A stretch of DNA of 43,386 bases. Origin: Lentisphaerota bacterium (GTDB lineage: Bacteria > Verrucomicrobiota > Lentisphaeria > Oligosphaerales > JABHEG01). The number at the start of each line of letters is the position of its first letter. Positions within the stretch are counted from its first letter, which is position 1. The notes under the pieces were generated by a model that worked only from the letters and a program-made list of their open reading frames with translations, ran no database searches and was not told where the DNA came from. Below, piece after piece: positions 8,695 through 17,895 of the stretch. The stretch is taken from the NCBI GenBank assembly GCA_018676675.1, contig JABHEG010000086.1:1-43386 (forward strand). The letters run 5' to 3'. A program made the translations under genes and the position numbers.

Positions 8695-10044
8695 TCAAAG
8701 TCTCCTGTCCTTAACAGGTCTGAAAATCAGTTTCGTGGGCTGAGTCGCGGCTCCCTTGTGGACAACATTGACCATACACCGACCGTCCCATCCGTAAGGC
8801 GAGTTCGCCGCCGAACGGACGAACCGACGCAAGGCACTGATAGTCGTACCTTCTCCGCTCATAGTTTTCAGCCCCGCCAACAGAGCAGGTCGGTTCTTAG
8901 ACTCAGCCGATGCATCAAAAGCCAACTGGACTTCCAGCAGGTGTGGCTGAAGCACAACAGTAGAAATCAATGGGATATTGGAGAACTCATCTTTCTCCAG
9001 TACAGTGAAAAGGCCATCACAGGCAGAGCTTTTAGTCTCTGCCTCGTCTCTACCTGTCAAAGCATATACGACTTCCCTAATGTCGTCCTTGGGCATATCG
9101 CGACAGAGTATCTCAACTGATTCACATCCCTTTACCCACCTCACTTGAGGTATCCACCTTGAAGCGGTTTCTGGGGTAGAACTCGCTAGGAGAATCACCA
9201 GATTGCCGAGCGTGAGCGTTCTGGTTGCTGTATCACCCACGTGCACGCGAGCTCGAGAGCCAACAAGATGTTTGAGATCCTCGAAAAGAACCCCACATTG
9301 ATCCTCTTCGAACCAAGAGTCAGGGGGAGGGAATGTGAGAACCGTTTCAAGGTAGTCAGCCAGTTGCTTCTTGCCTTCAGGTTTCAGCTTACTGTATTGG
9401 TGAGTCACAACGGCATTATCATCACGAAACCACTCAGAGCAATCTTTCGGCCATAGTCGTGCGTCAATACTGCCAAATCTTGCCAAGAACGCCCCAATTC
9501 CCTTTCTCAAGACATCATCTGCAGCAGTCACAGATTCTGCGAAGTTCTTACGGACTTGTGTTATCACCACATCTGAATCGTAGTGTGCCTTCATTGATTC
9601 GATTGCTTCCAGAATCTCATCACTGGCACCGCCTCTTGAGCTCGCTACAACAAGCACGCCCTGCCAATTGCTGTTCGAGAGCGCTTCGTGTGCAAGGAGC
9701 AAGCCGATGCCAACGGGACACCTAGTTGCGCTACTGTGCAGTTTCTGAGCGGCGCTCTCGGAAAGGAAAGGAGAATAGACGTTTCGTTCTTCGTCACTGG
9801 GAGAAAGCAGACCGAAACCCATGTCCAGGATCACTATTCCATACCCATTAAGTGCCCCCCAAGTGGAATCGTTCCCGGCCAGCATATTCCGTGCGCTTTC
9901 GAGAGTATTGGGTTCATCTGGGTCTATCCTATTCCCGAAAGACGGGTGCCAGTGGAAAGACAATCCCCCCTTGCTGCATGGAAGAAGGGAGGACTGTTCG
10001 TCGTAAGACTCATCTTCAATAACCAATACGTTGACGTCTATCAC
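8695..10044 (-). CDS. Receiver-domain protein with uncharacterised C-terminal region
   Basis: 449 aa from a GTG start at 10044, chosen because AGGAGG lies 6 nt upstream. The N-terminus VNVLVIEDES gives the acidic pocket (E10/D11/E12) and VILDMGFG gives a predicted phospho-acceptor at D74. VLVVASSRGG and a Lys in QVRKNF could supply the switch Ser and conserved Lys. A 40-residue insertion separates strand 1 from the phospho-acceptor, as in the other receivers of this cluster. Residues about 200-449 match no family I know and contain strand-rich segments (LEVQLAFDASAES, CMVNVVHKGAATQPTKLIF). It lies 9 bp downstream of the methyltransferase-ATPase gene, a candidate source of its signal. Confidence 0.75.
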   Translation of the reverse strand: MIDVNVLVIEDESYDEQSSLLPCSKGGLSFHWHPSFGNRIDPDEPNTLESARNMLAGNDSTWGALNGYGIVILDMGFGLLSPSDEERNVYSPFLSESAAQKLHSSATRCPVGIGLLLAHEALSNSNWQGVLVVASSRGGASDEILEAIESMKAHYDSDVVITQVRKNFAESVTAADDVLRKGIGAFLARFGSIDARLWPKDCSEWFRDDNAVVTHQYSKLKPEGKKQLADYLETVLTFPPPDSWFEEDQCGVLFEDLKHLVGSRARVHVGDTATRTLTLGNLVILLASSTPETASRWIPQVRWVKGCESVEILCRDMPKDDIREVVYALTGRDEAETKSSACDGLFTVLEKDEFSNIPLISTVVLQPHLLEVQLAFDASAESKNRPALLAGLKTMSGEGTTISALRRFVRSAANSPYGWDGRCMVNVVHKGAATQPTKLIFRPVKDRRL

Positions 10045-10053
10045 GGAAGCCTC

Positions 10054-13000
10054 CTACGTCAAATCCACGATCTGTAGATGTGACTTGCTTATCAGTATCT
10101 CAAGAGAAAAAGTTGCTCCCAATGGACCAGGACCCCAAGAGGCTATTTGACCGCGAAGTTGCCTGACCAAAGTCTCTACGACGTGCCGCCCCTTGAATTC
10201 CCCTTTGCCCGGCGCATAAGTTGCTGCGAGTGCTTCTCTAGCTTGCTGCAAGACGGGTGGAAGACCGTTCTCCTTGGGTTTGTCCATGGCGTTCTCTATA
10301 TTCAGCTTCAAGTAGTCTTGACCCTCAACTGGCATAAACACAATCTCAATGTCACTTCTGGGGTCTGCGTGCCTGACGCAGTTCCCGAAGAGCGCCACAA
10401 GCAGTCGCACTAGTAGCATCCATTTGGTCCGGAGTTCGGGAGAAAGGCTCGACCATTCGCCGATCCTCACCCCCGCTGAAGTCACAACGAGGCAGCCCCC
10501 GGTAGCTTGGCTGGAGCAGTCCTCCCTTGAGGGCCAGAGCGCATTTACCTGCTTGAGGTACTCCCCCATCTTCCTTCGGTCCATGGCTGAACGGCTGTTC
10601 AGAAAGAAGCAGCACAGGGGCTTCAGGGTGTCCTTGGCGAGCGCAAAGGTCTCCCTCACCATACCAGACAAGTCCCGGGGAGGGGGCGATGGCTCGAAGA
10701 TGCGCTCTGCATCGTCGACAAAACTCCACAACCGGAGCAGCCTCCCGGTCGCTGACAGGATGTCAGGATAAGGTACGAGCTTCGGGGGAGGAGATAGGCT
10801 TTTCAGATCGTTTGGCAGGTGACCCGTTGGAGGGAGTTCGAGAAGCCATTTTTGAGACAGGGCATCCGCGATCTTCTTGGTCTCGTGACCAAATGCAAAA
10901 GCAAAGTCTGAAAGCTCGCGGTCAGCCTGCGTCATTTCCGACTGAGCATCGTAGTCCCCGGAAAGCAGTAGCCAGATGTAGCGGATGAAATCCCACGCAG
11001 ATTTCTCATGCTCTTTCCCCCAATTATGTACCCCGCCGTATAGAACCCAGAAAGCTCCCTTGTAGTGGCGAGGGAAGCAGGAAGATCGCAATGAATCATA
11101 GAAAAGCGTTCCGACAGGCACGGCAACAAGAAGCGAATCTCCCCCCAGATCGTGGCCACGTTGCTCCGCCTGCACCGCAGCGAGTTGCTGGTGCAGGATG
11201 TGGTAGCACAATCTGATATCGAGTCGAGCAGCTTCGCTGTGTCGCTGTTCTTCATTCAGCCCGGCATCATCATAGTCGCCTCCCAACACTTCGCTAATCT
11301 CGCTGATCCGTTCCACGAACGCCTCGTCGTACGCAACCTTCTCCTGTACATCTAGGTCACTCAACTTGCTGGTTGCTATAGCTGCCCAAGGTGAGACGTT
11401 CCCGGAAAAGCCACTGGGGATGGTTTTTTCCGTTGGCTGATTGAACGACGCCTTCGCCGTCCATCTTGCAACAAGCTCGTGTAGTCGACCTGCCCTATAG
11501 AGCCGGTCATCATATGGGAGGCGACTGGCATATAGTTCTGGCCACCTTTGAGGCCAACCGGATTCCTGGCACCAGTTCACCGGGTTATAGAACGCGGGAT
11601 TGGCGAAGGGAGCCATACATGACTGCTGGAGCTTCATCACAGCGGTCAGCCATGCGCCCAAGACATCGAGATTGGGTGCCGGTCGGTTGGGACCGACACA
11701 CCACTCCCCCCTGTGCCATGCAGCGCACTCCTGGCTGAGAGGAAGGTGCGTGGAACCGTGGATGGGGGTGGCATTCACTAGAAGTGTCGGGAAGAGGGTC
11801 CCAAGACCTTCGTGACGTATGTAGCGATCAATCTCCCAGAAGACGCGAAGGTTAGTTTCTGGGCTCTTGAGAAGATGGTTGCCCTTGAGTTGCTGAGAGA
11901 TCACGGGGTCTATCAATGGTGCGAACCGGTCAGCACTCGGCACCACAAGCCCAAGCACGGACCTCGTACTGAAAGACTCAGTATGGTTGACGACTTGCCT
12001 GTGCGTGCGAGCACGATCATGCCAGGTCTTTCCATGTACTCGCTCTGGAGAGGAGCCTTGAGCGAGATCCGCCTTCTGCACGCGCCAACCCGTACCAGCT
12101 TCGCTCTGCACAACCATAAAGACATAGGCGAGACGTCCTCGGCTTCCCAGTATGGCGCGTTTCCAGTAGTGTTCGAACCCGGGCAGATCCTGCCAGATGT
12201 CAGCATATTGAAGATCAATGAATTCCCGCGTGGAGATCGCAGTAGACAAGCCAGGAACTACCGTCACAGAGGCATTCTCGCCGAGCCCCACTGTGTTCCG
12301 AAGGCATTCGACAGCAAAGAGAGAGGACAGGGCGTCACTACACAGTTGATCAGGTGCATAGTAGTCTGGCGATAGGTTCCGCGAAATGTAATAGGACGGG
12401 GCACTGCCGCCGCCTCGGTTCCACCACTGCGTTTCTCTGGTCAATTCAACGTCGGACTCGGCAAACGTGCTTAGATGGTTGATGATGCATAGCCCCCCCG
12501 GCTTTAGCAGATGCGCTACGCTGTCTATCTGCGCCTGGTAGCTGTCTTGCCCCAGCTCACCGGCTCCAGCGTGCTTGGCAACACTTTGATCCAGAGCTGG
12601 GTGCGTCGGGTTGTATGGCGGCGTGAGGAGCACGATGTCAAAACCTCGTGTAGCCGCAATTGGGGGCATCGTAGCCCAATCTGCTATGTCACCCTCTGCC
12701 AAATGGATGTGCCCCTTCCTAGATATACCGTCGACCAGCGACGCTGAGACCTCCAAACCGTTTGCCCGAGCGTTCTTCCTCGCGAACTCCAGCGCCCTCG
12801 GGCTTACATCCACAGCGACAACCGAACAGCCGAAGTGCCTGGCACACAGGAGAGAGAAGAAACCTGATCCTGTACCGACGTCCAGAACACTGATCGGTCT
12901 CGATGCTCCCTCACGACCACGCGCCGCCGTCAGCTGCCGAAGCAGACTGCGGAGTAGTAGCCACATGCAGGGCTGCTCCTCTATGAGAATCGGGAACACG

Positions 13001-13137
13001 CGGTCAGAACGGGGGTCTGCAAACGTATCCGTCTCCACAAAGACCCCATCAACGTGAGCATATCCGTCCGCTGGGCTTATCCGCCATGACCGCAAATCTC
13101 CCCACTCAGTCTCAAGAAGCTCACCAATCTTATACAT
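10054..13137 (-). CDS. Methyltransferase fused to a C-terminal GHKL (histidine-kinase-type) ATPase domain
   Basis: 1027 aa. Residues about 80-250 are a class I methyltransferase: motif I VLDVGTGSGFFS starting near 84 and motif IV LLTPPYNPT near 171-179, with TPPY in place of the usual NPPY or DPPY. The preceding segment DRVFPILIEEQ is shared with the methyltransferase at 13144-14100, so the two are paralogues. A central region of about 600 residues is unassigned. The last 110 residues look like a GHKL ATPase: N-box ALFGNCVRHADPRSDIEI, then a degenerate glycine region and a final LGATFSLEI strand. No H-box with a phospho-accepting His is obvious. It could sense or modify a partner and pass a signal to the four receivers, but autokinase activity cannot be claimed. 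Confidence 0.75.
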   Translation of the reverse strand: MYKIGELLETEWGDLRSWRISPADGYAHVDGVFVETDTFADPRSDRVFPILIEEQPCMWLLLRSLLRQLTAARGREGASRPISVLDVGTGSGFFSLLCARHFGCSVVAVDVSPRALEFARKNARANGLEVSASLVDGISRKGHIHLAEGDIADWATMPPIAATRGFDIVLLTPPYNPTHPALDQSVAKHAGAGELGQDSYQAQIDSVAHLLKPGGLCIINHLSTFAESDVELTRETQWWNRGGGSAPSYYISRNLSPDYYAPDQLCSDALSSLFAVECLRNTVGLGENASVTVVPGLSTAISTREFIDLQYADIWQDLPGFEHYWKRAILGSRGRLAYVFMVVQSEAGTGWRVQKADLAQGSSPERVHGKTWHDRARTHRQVVNHTESFSTRSVLGLVVPSADRFAPLIDPVISQQLKGNHLLKSPETNLRVFWEIDRYIRHEGLGTLFPTLLVNATPIHGSTHLPLSQECAAWHRGEWCVGPNRPAPNLDVLGAWLTAVMKLQQSCMAPFANPAFYNPVNWCQESGWPQRWPELYASRLPYDDRLYRAGRLHELVARWTAKASFNQPTEKTIPSGFSGNVSPWAAIATSKLSDLDVQEKVAYDEAFVERISEISEVLGGDYDDAGLNEEQRHSEAARLDIRLCYHILHQQLAAVQAEQRGHDLGGDSLLVAVPVGTLFYDSLRSSCFPRHYKGAFWVLYGGVHNWGKEHEKSAWDFIRYIWLLLSGDYDAQSEMTQADRELSDFAFAFGHETKKIADALSQKWLLELPPTGHLPNDLKSLSPPPKLVPYPDILSATGRLLRLWSFVDDAERIFEPSPPPRDLSGMVRETFALAKDTLKPLCCFFLNSRSAMDRRKMGEYLKQVNALWPSREDCSSQATGGCLVVTSAGVRIGEWSSLSPELRTKWMLLVRLLVALFGNCVRHADPRSDIEIVFMPVEGQDYLKLNIENAMDKPKENGLPPVLQQAREALAATYAPGKGEFKGRHVVETLVRQLRGQIASWGPGPLGATFSLEILISKSHLQIVDLT

Positions 13138-13143
13138 GACACG

Positions 13144-14100
13144 TTATCCCTGTCGGTTAGTTCGTCTGGCCATCAATGCGTGAACATGGATGCGGTCTTT
13201 CCAGGTTACGTCGTCGTACCGATGGCAGCGAACGATGTCCTCAAACACACCCGGTTCTCGCCCCGTCGACTTCTCTGCCTCGAAGTACACCACGGTGAAA
13301 CCCGAGATACGCTGTTCCATCTGTTCTATCCATGCTGCCAAGTCGGGTTCCGTGTCCAGATAGGCGGCATAGACCCCCCTTAGAAAATCGCCTGCAGGCG
13401 GGTCAGGATCGTCGAGGTGACGGCAGAAGTGTACGGAACTGGTATCTCTGCCGAGGGCGTCGGCGAGCTCCTCCATAGCTACAACCTCGCCAGCCGGAGT
13501 CGTCGGGGACATCACGGAGCCAATGAGAACGCCGCCCGCTTGCAGGTGAACTGCGATGGTGTCCTTCCAGTCGCGGAAGACCGCCAGACCGTCTTCGCCG
13601 GCGGCACCATGAAGAGCCACGTCTTCGACCCAATGCCCATGGACCGGGTGGTACGGCGGATTGATGATGACGACATCTTGGGATGCAGCGGGGACCGATT
13701 GATCGCAGTAACGCTCGCATTTGGTCGCGACCTGAACGGAAGCATTCTGCTTCGCGTTGTCCTCAACGAAGTGTATTGCCCGAGGGTTGACATCGAGACA
13801 CAGAATCGACGAACGTTCTTCTTCAGGCAGGGGGCGACCATCCCTTGTTCGGTTCAGTTCGTGGTCGAGATAGATTCCGAAGATGCCTGAGCCCGTGCCG
13901 AGATCGAGAACCGACAGACCTCGCTTGCGCCGATCTCGCAGTGCCATCACGGTCTGCCTCATCTGATGGCACATGAAAACCTGTTCCTCGATCAGGATCG
14001 GCATGACGCGGTCCCAACGCAGGTCGTTGAGGCTGTCTGTTCGGATATCAATCTCGCCAATTGACGCGCGTCCGGCGATGGGGTCGGCAAGGTCGTTCAT
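13144..14100 (-). CDS. Class I SAM-dependent methyltransferase (NPPY motif)
   Basis: 318 aa. The start is ATG 14100, with GGAG 5-6 nt upstream; an in-frame ATG at 14157 lies inside the terminator region and is rejected. Motif I VLDLGTGSGIFG (64-75), an acidic residue after strand 2 (LCLDVNPRAIHF) and motif IV VVIINPPYHPVHG (143-155) define an N- or O-directed methyltransferase of the PrmC/HemK/TrmN6-like group. The N-terminal DRVMPILIEEQ segment is shared with the N-terminus of the following 1027-residue fusion. The substrate cannot be read from the sequence. It is the first gene after the terminator that ends the transporter operon. Confidence 0.85.
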   Translation of the reverse strand: MNDLADPIAGRASIGEIDIRTDSLNDLRWDRVMPILIEEQVFMCHQMRQTVMALRDRRKRGLSVLDLGTGSGIFGIYLDHELNRTRDGRPLPEEERSSILCLDVNPRAIHFVEDNAKQNASVQVATKCERYCDQSVPAASQDVVIINPPYHPVHGHWVEDVALHGAAGEDGLAVFRDWKDTIAVHLQAGGVLIGSVMSPTTPAGEVVAMEELADALGRDTSSVHFCRHLDDPDPPAGDFLRGVYAAYLDTEPDLAAWIEQMEQRISGFTVVYFEAEKSTGREPGVFEDIVRCHRYDDVTWKDRIHVHALMARRTNRQG

Positions 14101-14120
14101 AGTCTCTCCGTATTGCGGGC

Positions 14121-14163
14121 AGCAAAAAAAGCCAATCCCCGCCTTGGTCGAAACCAAGGCGGG
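14121..14163 (-). terminator. Intrinsic terminator between the transporter and signalling genes
   Basis: On the minus strand a 10-bp GC-rich stem (CCCGCCTTGG pairing with CCAAGGCGGG, loop TTTCGA, bases 14138-14163) is followed a few bases later by seven T residues (14124-14130). It lies 31 bp after the binding-protein stop and just before the methyltransferase start. It ends the transporter transcript or attenuates read-through into the signalling genes. Confidence 0.85.
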
Positions 14164-14193
14164 AAGTGTGCCTATCGAGCAATTCCTGGTTTG

Positions 14194-15348
14194 TCAGTCT
14201 GCGGTATCCGGCTTCAAGGCTCCATTCCTGTAAACGCCTACCTCGACCGGTGTCATGAGATCGCCGTCTTCGTCGAATTTCAGGGGGCCCGTTATTCCTT
14301 CGGCGTCTGTTGCCGAAATCGCATTGATCCACTGCTCCTTCGTCGCCGGGAGGGTGAGTCGGGTCGCTGCATCGTGTATGACGGTGATCATGTCATAGGC
14401 ATAAGCATGAATGTACAGTGGGGCCTTTCCATACTTCGCCTGGAACCGTTCGCGCCAGGGACCAGCTTTGCCCTCGGTGGGACGAGTCTCAAAGCGTGGG
14501 GCTACAACCCGGATTCCTTCGACTTCATCCGGGGCGAGCACCTTGGCCGCGTCGATCATATCGTACGTGCCGATGACGTTACCATCCCCGATTAGACCGA
14601 GGGGGCGCAGCGCGCGCACCAGACCGACGAGATGACCCTGGAATCCGTTCAGGATGATGAGGTCGGGACCGAAGGCTTTGACCTTTGCGGCGATGTCCTT
14701 GAAGTCCTTGTGACCGAAGTCGTAGATCTCCTGCTGCACGGCGATGCCGCGCTCTTCCAGCCCTGGGACAACAACGGTATCGAATTCCTCAGCGGAGTGT
14801 GGGAGCTGAATGTAGACAATCGCCACGCGTTTCGGCTTCACCCGGTCCACATAGTTGAGATAGACGGGGGCCTCAAGCTTATAGCTTACGAGGGTCCGGA
14901 AGTTATTGCTGGAGCCCTGATTGATCGCGAGGTCGAAAATCCAGACGAAATTCGGGGTGCCCTTCTCGACGAGTTGGTCCATGATTGCCATGGCCTGCGG
15001 CTTGAGCCCCGAAACGTAGACGTCCGGTGCCCCGGTCATGTACTGCTGTTGCAGAAGGCTGACCGCCGTACTGGGATCGCCCTGGTTGTCCTGCCAATCC
15101 ACCTTGATCACGGCGGACGCGCCAGGACGAGCGGCCAGTTCTTCAAGAGCCATGGAGCCGCCTTCCTGGATGGATGTTCCCCAGATGGCCAGGGGGCCGG
15201 TTATCGGGATGTTGGTGGCGACGCGCACCGGAACGGATTTCGCAGGCCCTGGCCGATCAGGTTGACCATTCTGCATGTTCTGAACGACGACAACCCCGAG
15301 GGCTATCACGACGAGTGCGCCGATCACGATTGCGAGTTTCTTCTTCAC
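14194..15348 (-). CDS. livJ: ABC transporter substrate-binding protein, LivJ/type I periplasmic binding fold
   Basis: 384 aa. A GTG start at 15348 is supported by AAGGAG 9 nt upstream. It has a basic tip MKKK and one hydrophobic segment (LAIVIGALVVIALGVVVVQ), but no lipobox cysteine. The protein is therefore probably held by an N-terminal membrane anchor, a common arrangement in archaea, with the binding domain outside. The mature part fits the LivJ-like family: PITGPLAIWGTSIQEGGSMALEE near the ligand cleft, VDWQDNQGDPSTAVSLLQQQ, and VRALRPLGLIGDGNVIGTYD. The ligand is likely an amino acid, amide or similar small polar molecule and cannot be fixed. It is the last gene of the transporter operon, 71 bp after the ATPase gene. 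Confidence 0.9.
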   Translation of the reverse strand: MKKKLAIVIGALVVIALGVVVVQNMQNGQPDRPGPAKSVPVRVATNIPITGPLAIWGTSIQEGGSMALEELAARPGASAVIKVDWQDNQGDPSTAVSLLQQQYMTGAPDVYVSGLKPQAMAIMDQLVEKGTPNFVWIFDLAINQGSSNNFRTLVSYKLEAPVYLNYVDRVKPKRVAIVYIQLPHSAEEFDTVVVPGLEERGIAVQQEIYDFGHKDFKDIAAKVKAFGPDLIILNGFQGHLVGLVRALRPLGLIGDGNVIGTYDMIDAAKVLAPDEVEGIRVVAPRFETRPTEGKAGPWRERFQAKYGKAPLYIHAYAYDMITVIHDAATRLTLPATKEQWINAISATDAEGITGPLKFDEDGDLMTPVEVGVYRNGALKPDTAD

Positions 15349-15419
15349 TGCTTTGTTCTCCTTGTTGGCTCTATTGTTCGATTCCCATTACTCTGCAATT
15401 GGCGATACACGCAGACGGA

Positions 15420-16994
15420 TCAGACCTTTCCGGCCATTGCCGCCGACGGGACTGCAATCATCATTGCTGTTCTCCTGTTGAGGATGGACTCCCTGATCGC
15501 CTGGGCTACGGCGGCAAGGTGTGATTCATCGAGCGCCGAAAATGGTTCGTCGAGCAAAGCCACCTGGTGTGGGCGCGCCAGCAAGCCACTGAGTCGCGCG
15601 ATTCTCCGTTCGCCTCCGCTGCATTCAGACAGTTTCTTACGGTCTGTATCCTGGTCCCGCCCCGAAGTCTCGCCTGTGAGCCGAGCTACCTCACTATTGC
15701 TCAGGGACCCGAAGCCGACATTGTCAGACCGATGGTAGGCAAGACCGTTTTGAACCCTTGACCAGGGCGGTGCATCGGAAACCAGCTTGCCACAGAGCGT
15801 GACGGTTCCCTGCTCTTGCGGGATGATGCCGCTCAAAGCATCCATAAGCGTTGTCTTGCCCCATCCATTGGGCGCTTGTAGAACGGCAATGTCGCCGTTG
15901 CTCAGGGAGAAGCTGAGACCGGATGGCTTGACTCCGTTATGCCTCTGGCCGATCACGGGACGAATGCCGCGTCGAACAACCAGACCGTCCACTTGAAGGA
16001 GCCGCGTGGGCTCGCCATCGGCGGAGCCACTACCGCACCTGTAGACGTTGAGCTTAGCTCCCTCTGGGATGGTGCAGGAGCGAGACAGCCTGAACTCTGG
16101 AAACAATGCCTCGAAGGGAGCCCAGCCGTCATCCGAGACCGTGCCCTTGCCCTCCGCGCGACAATTCTCGTCGACATGGAGGCGTCCGTCGCTCAAATTC
16201 CAAATCGTGGTTGCCAGGGGAAGGATATGGCGAACATTCCAGACATGCTCGATGATGACGAGAGTGATGTGGTGTTGTTCCGCGAGCTTCTGAAGCAGCC
16301 CCAGCACATCCTTTACGCCTTCAGCGTCCAGGCCGGACAACGGTTCGTCGAGGAAGAGAATCCTGGCACCGCCCTGCACGGCCCTTGCGATAGCGACTCT
16401 CTTGGCTTGTCCGAGGGAGACCATGTCGCCGGAGGACAACTCGCGACCTCGCAACCCCAGTTCGGTCAGGCGTTCCTCGGCTAACCGCTTGGCCGACGAT
16501 TCATCCCCGCGAGTCTTCCGGGGACGGAACAGTACATTCCACGGATTCTCGCCGGAGTGAGTGCTTGACGCAGTCGCTATGTTCTCCGCCAACCCGATGG
16601 AGGGGAAGAGGCGGGTTTCCTGCCAGCTGCGCCCCACACCCTCGCGCGCCACGCGTTCCGGCAGGAAGTGATCCAAGGGATTCAGGTCCTGCCACCAGTG
16701 GCGCGGAAACTCGAACCGTTCCTCGTCGCCGTTGGTCATCAGGCGGATAGACCCGGCGTCAGGCACCAGATTTCCGGTCAGCATGTTGACCAGAGTAGTC
16801 TTGCCAGAACCATTTGGCCCCTGAAGGAGCACTACTTCCCCTTCGTGGAGGTCAAAATTCAGGCTGTTCAGCACGGTCTGTTCGCGGAAAGACTTACACA
16901 ACCCACGTACAGACATGAGCAGCCGTTCACCGGAAGCGTCTGCTGCTTCCCGTGTCGAGTCATCTGCTGCTGAATTGGTCGTGTCGATGGCCAT
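15420..16994 (-). CDS. Fused double ABC ATPase (LivG-LivF type)
   Basis: 524 aa: two nucleotide-binding domains that are normally separate LivG and LivF proteins. First half: Walker A GPNGSGKT, an altered signature VSLGQAKRVAIARA (LSGGQ expected), Walker B ILFLDEP, H-loop in VIIEHVWN. Second half: Walker A APNGWGKT, signature CSGGERR, Walker B VALLDEP, but the H-loop histidine is missing (MMIAVPS) and the domain ends soon after. The two sites are thus asymmetric, and the second may bind ATP without efficient hydrolysis. It faces the cytoplasm and powers the two permeases just upstream; only one base separates it from the LivM-like stop. Confidence 0.9.
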   Translation of the reverse strand: MAIDTTNSAADDSTREAADASGERLLMSVRGLCKSFREQTVLNSLNFDLHEGEVVLLQGPNGSGKTTLVNMLTGNLVPDAGSIRLMTNGDEERFEFPRHWWQDLNPLDHFLPERVAREGVGRSWQETRLFPSIGLAENIATASSTHSGENPWNVLFRPRKTRGDESSAKRLAEERLTELGLRGRELSSGDMVSLGQAKRVAIARAVQGGARILFLDEPLSGLDAEGVKDVLGLLQKLAEQHHITLVIIEHVWNVRHILPLATTIWNLSDGRLHVDENCRAEGKGTVSDDGWAPFEALFPEFRLSRSCTIPEGAKLNVYRCGSGSADGEPTRLLQVDGLVVRRGIRPVIGQRHNGVKPSGLSFSLSNGDIAVLQAPNGWGKTTLMDALSGIIPQEQGTVTLCGKLVSDAPPWSRVQNGLAYHRSDNVGFGSLSNSEVARLTGETSGRDQDTDRKKLSECSGGERRIARLSGLLARPHQVALLDEPFSALDESHLAAVAQAIRESILNRRTAMMIAVPSAAMAGKV

Positions 16995-16995
16995 G

Positions 16996-17895
16996 CTATT
17001 CTATCCGGTATTCACCGGCGATCCCTTGAGGTCTCACGTGGACTACAACAACCAATAGCAGGCCGTATGCCAACAGCCGGACGTTGGCTGCGATTGCGGA
17101 CGGCATCGGGGTCAAGCGGAGGACCTCGGGTATGAGGACCAGAACCAACGCCCCTATGACTGGACCCCGGAAATTCCCCATGCCGCCGACGCAGAGCATG
17201 CAGAGCAGGAGTATGGATGCGTCCAAGGAGGCCGCCTTGGGGTCTATGTAAGAGACGTAACTGGCGTAGATGACGCCGCCAACAGCTGCGAGCGCGCAGG
17301 AGAATGCGAACGCCTGCACCTTGAGCCTGCGGACGTCCTTCCCGAGCCCCCGCAAAGCCAACTCGTCGTCGCGGGCGCACTTCAGGAGGCGTCCCCACGG
17401 GGAATGTGTGAGCCGGAAAACGATCAAGGCACAAACTCCTGCGACTATGAGAGAAAACACCGCCATGCTACCCATAGTATCCAATGAGATACCTAATATA
17501 TCCGGTTTGGGGATCTTGGCAATCCCGAATGGGCCGTTGGTGAAATTGCGCCAACTGCCCACAGGCTGACCTGGTTCTCCCCAGTTGTGGATTACACCAA
17601 ACACTAGGGTCTGGACCACCAGAGTGAGCATGATGAAAAGGTCGCCCTTGAAACGCCAGGCTGGCAGTGAAAGCAGCGGGCTCAGCATCACGGCGACGCC
17701 GACCGCGACCACCAGTGCGGGAATGAAGCCCCATCCCAGGGCAACAGTAACCAGCGCGTATGTGTATCCCCCAACTGCCACGAAAGCCGCGTGGCCTAGG
17801 TTGAAGCGTCCCATGTAGCCCATCACCAGATCCAGACTTAGCGCAAGAATCACGTACATGGATGCGAAGATCAGCAGGTGCAGCACGTAGTTCAT
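16996..17895 (-). CDS. livM: ABC transporter permease, LivM-like
   Basis: 299 aa with about eight to nine hydrophobic membrane segments. It carries the LivM/LivH family signature region (LDLVMGYMGRFNLGHAAFVAVGGYTYA near the N-terminus, and a cytoplasmic loop SPWGRLLKCARDDELALRGLGKDVRRLKVQAF that contacts the ATPase). The start ATG 17895 overlaps the LivH-like stop (ATGA). A longer in-frame start at 17991 would lie within the upstream gene and has no support. It forms the heteromeric channel with the LivH-like partner. Confidence 0.9.
   Translation of the reverse strand: MNYVLHLLIFASMYVILALSLDLVMGYMGRFNLGHAAFVAVGGYTYALVTVALGWGFIPALVVAVGVAVMLSPLLSLPAWRFKGDLFIMLTLVVQTLVFGVIHNWGEPGQPVGSWRNFTNGPFGIAKIPKPDILGISLDTMGSMAVFSLIVAGVCALIVFRLTHSPWGRLLKCARDDELALRGLGKDVRRLKVQAFAFSCALAAVGGVIYASYVSYIDPKAASLDASILLLCMLCVGGMGNFRGPVIGALVLVLIPEVLRLTPMPSAIAANVRLLAYGLLLVVVVHVRPQGIAGEYRIE

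Noticed and set aside
9949..9966. CCAGTGGAAAGACAA, similar to an ORB core
   Set aside because: It lies inside the receiver gene at 8695-10044, with no initiator gene, AT-rich region or second copy nearby. Chance match.
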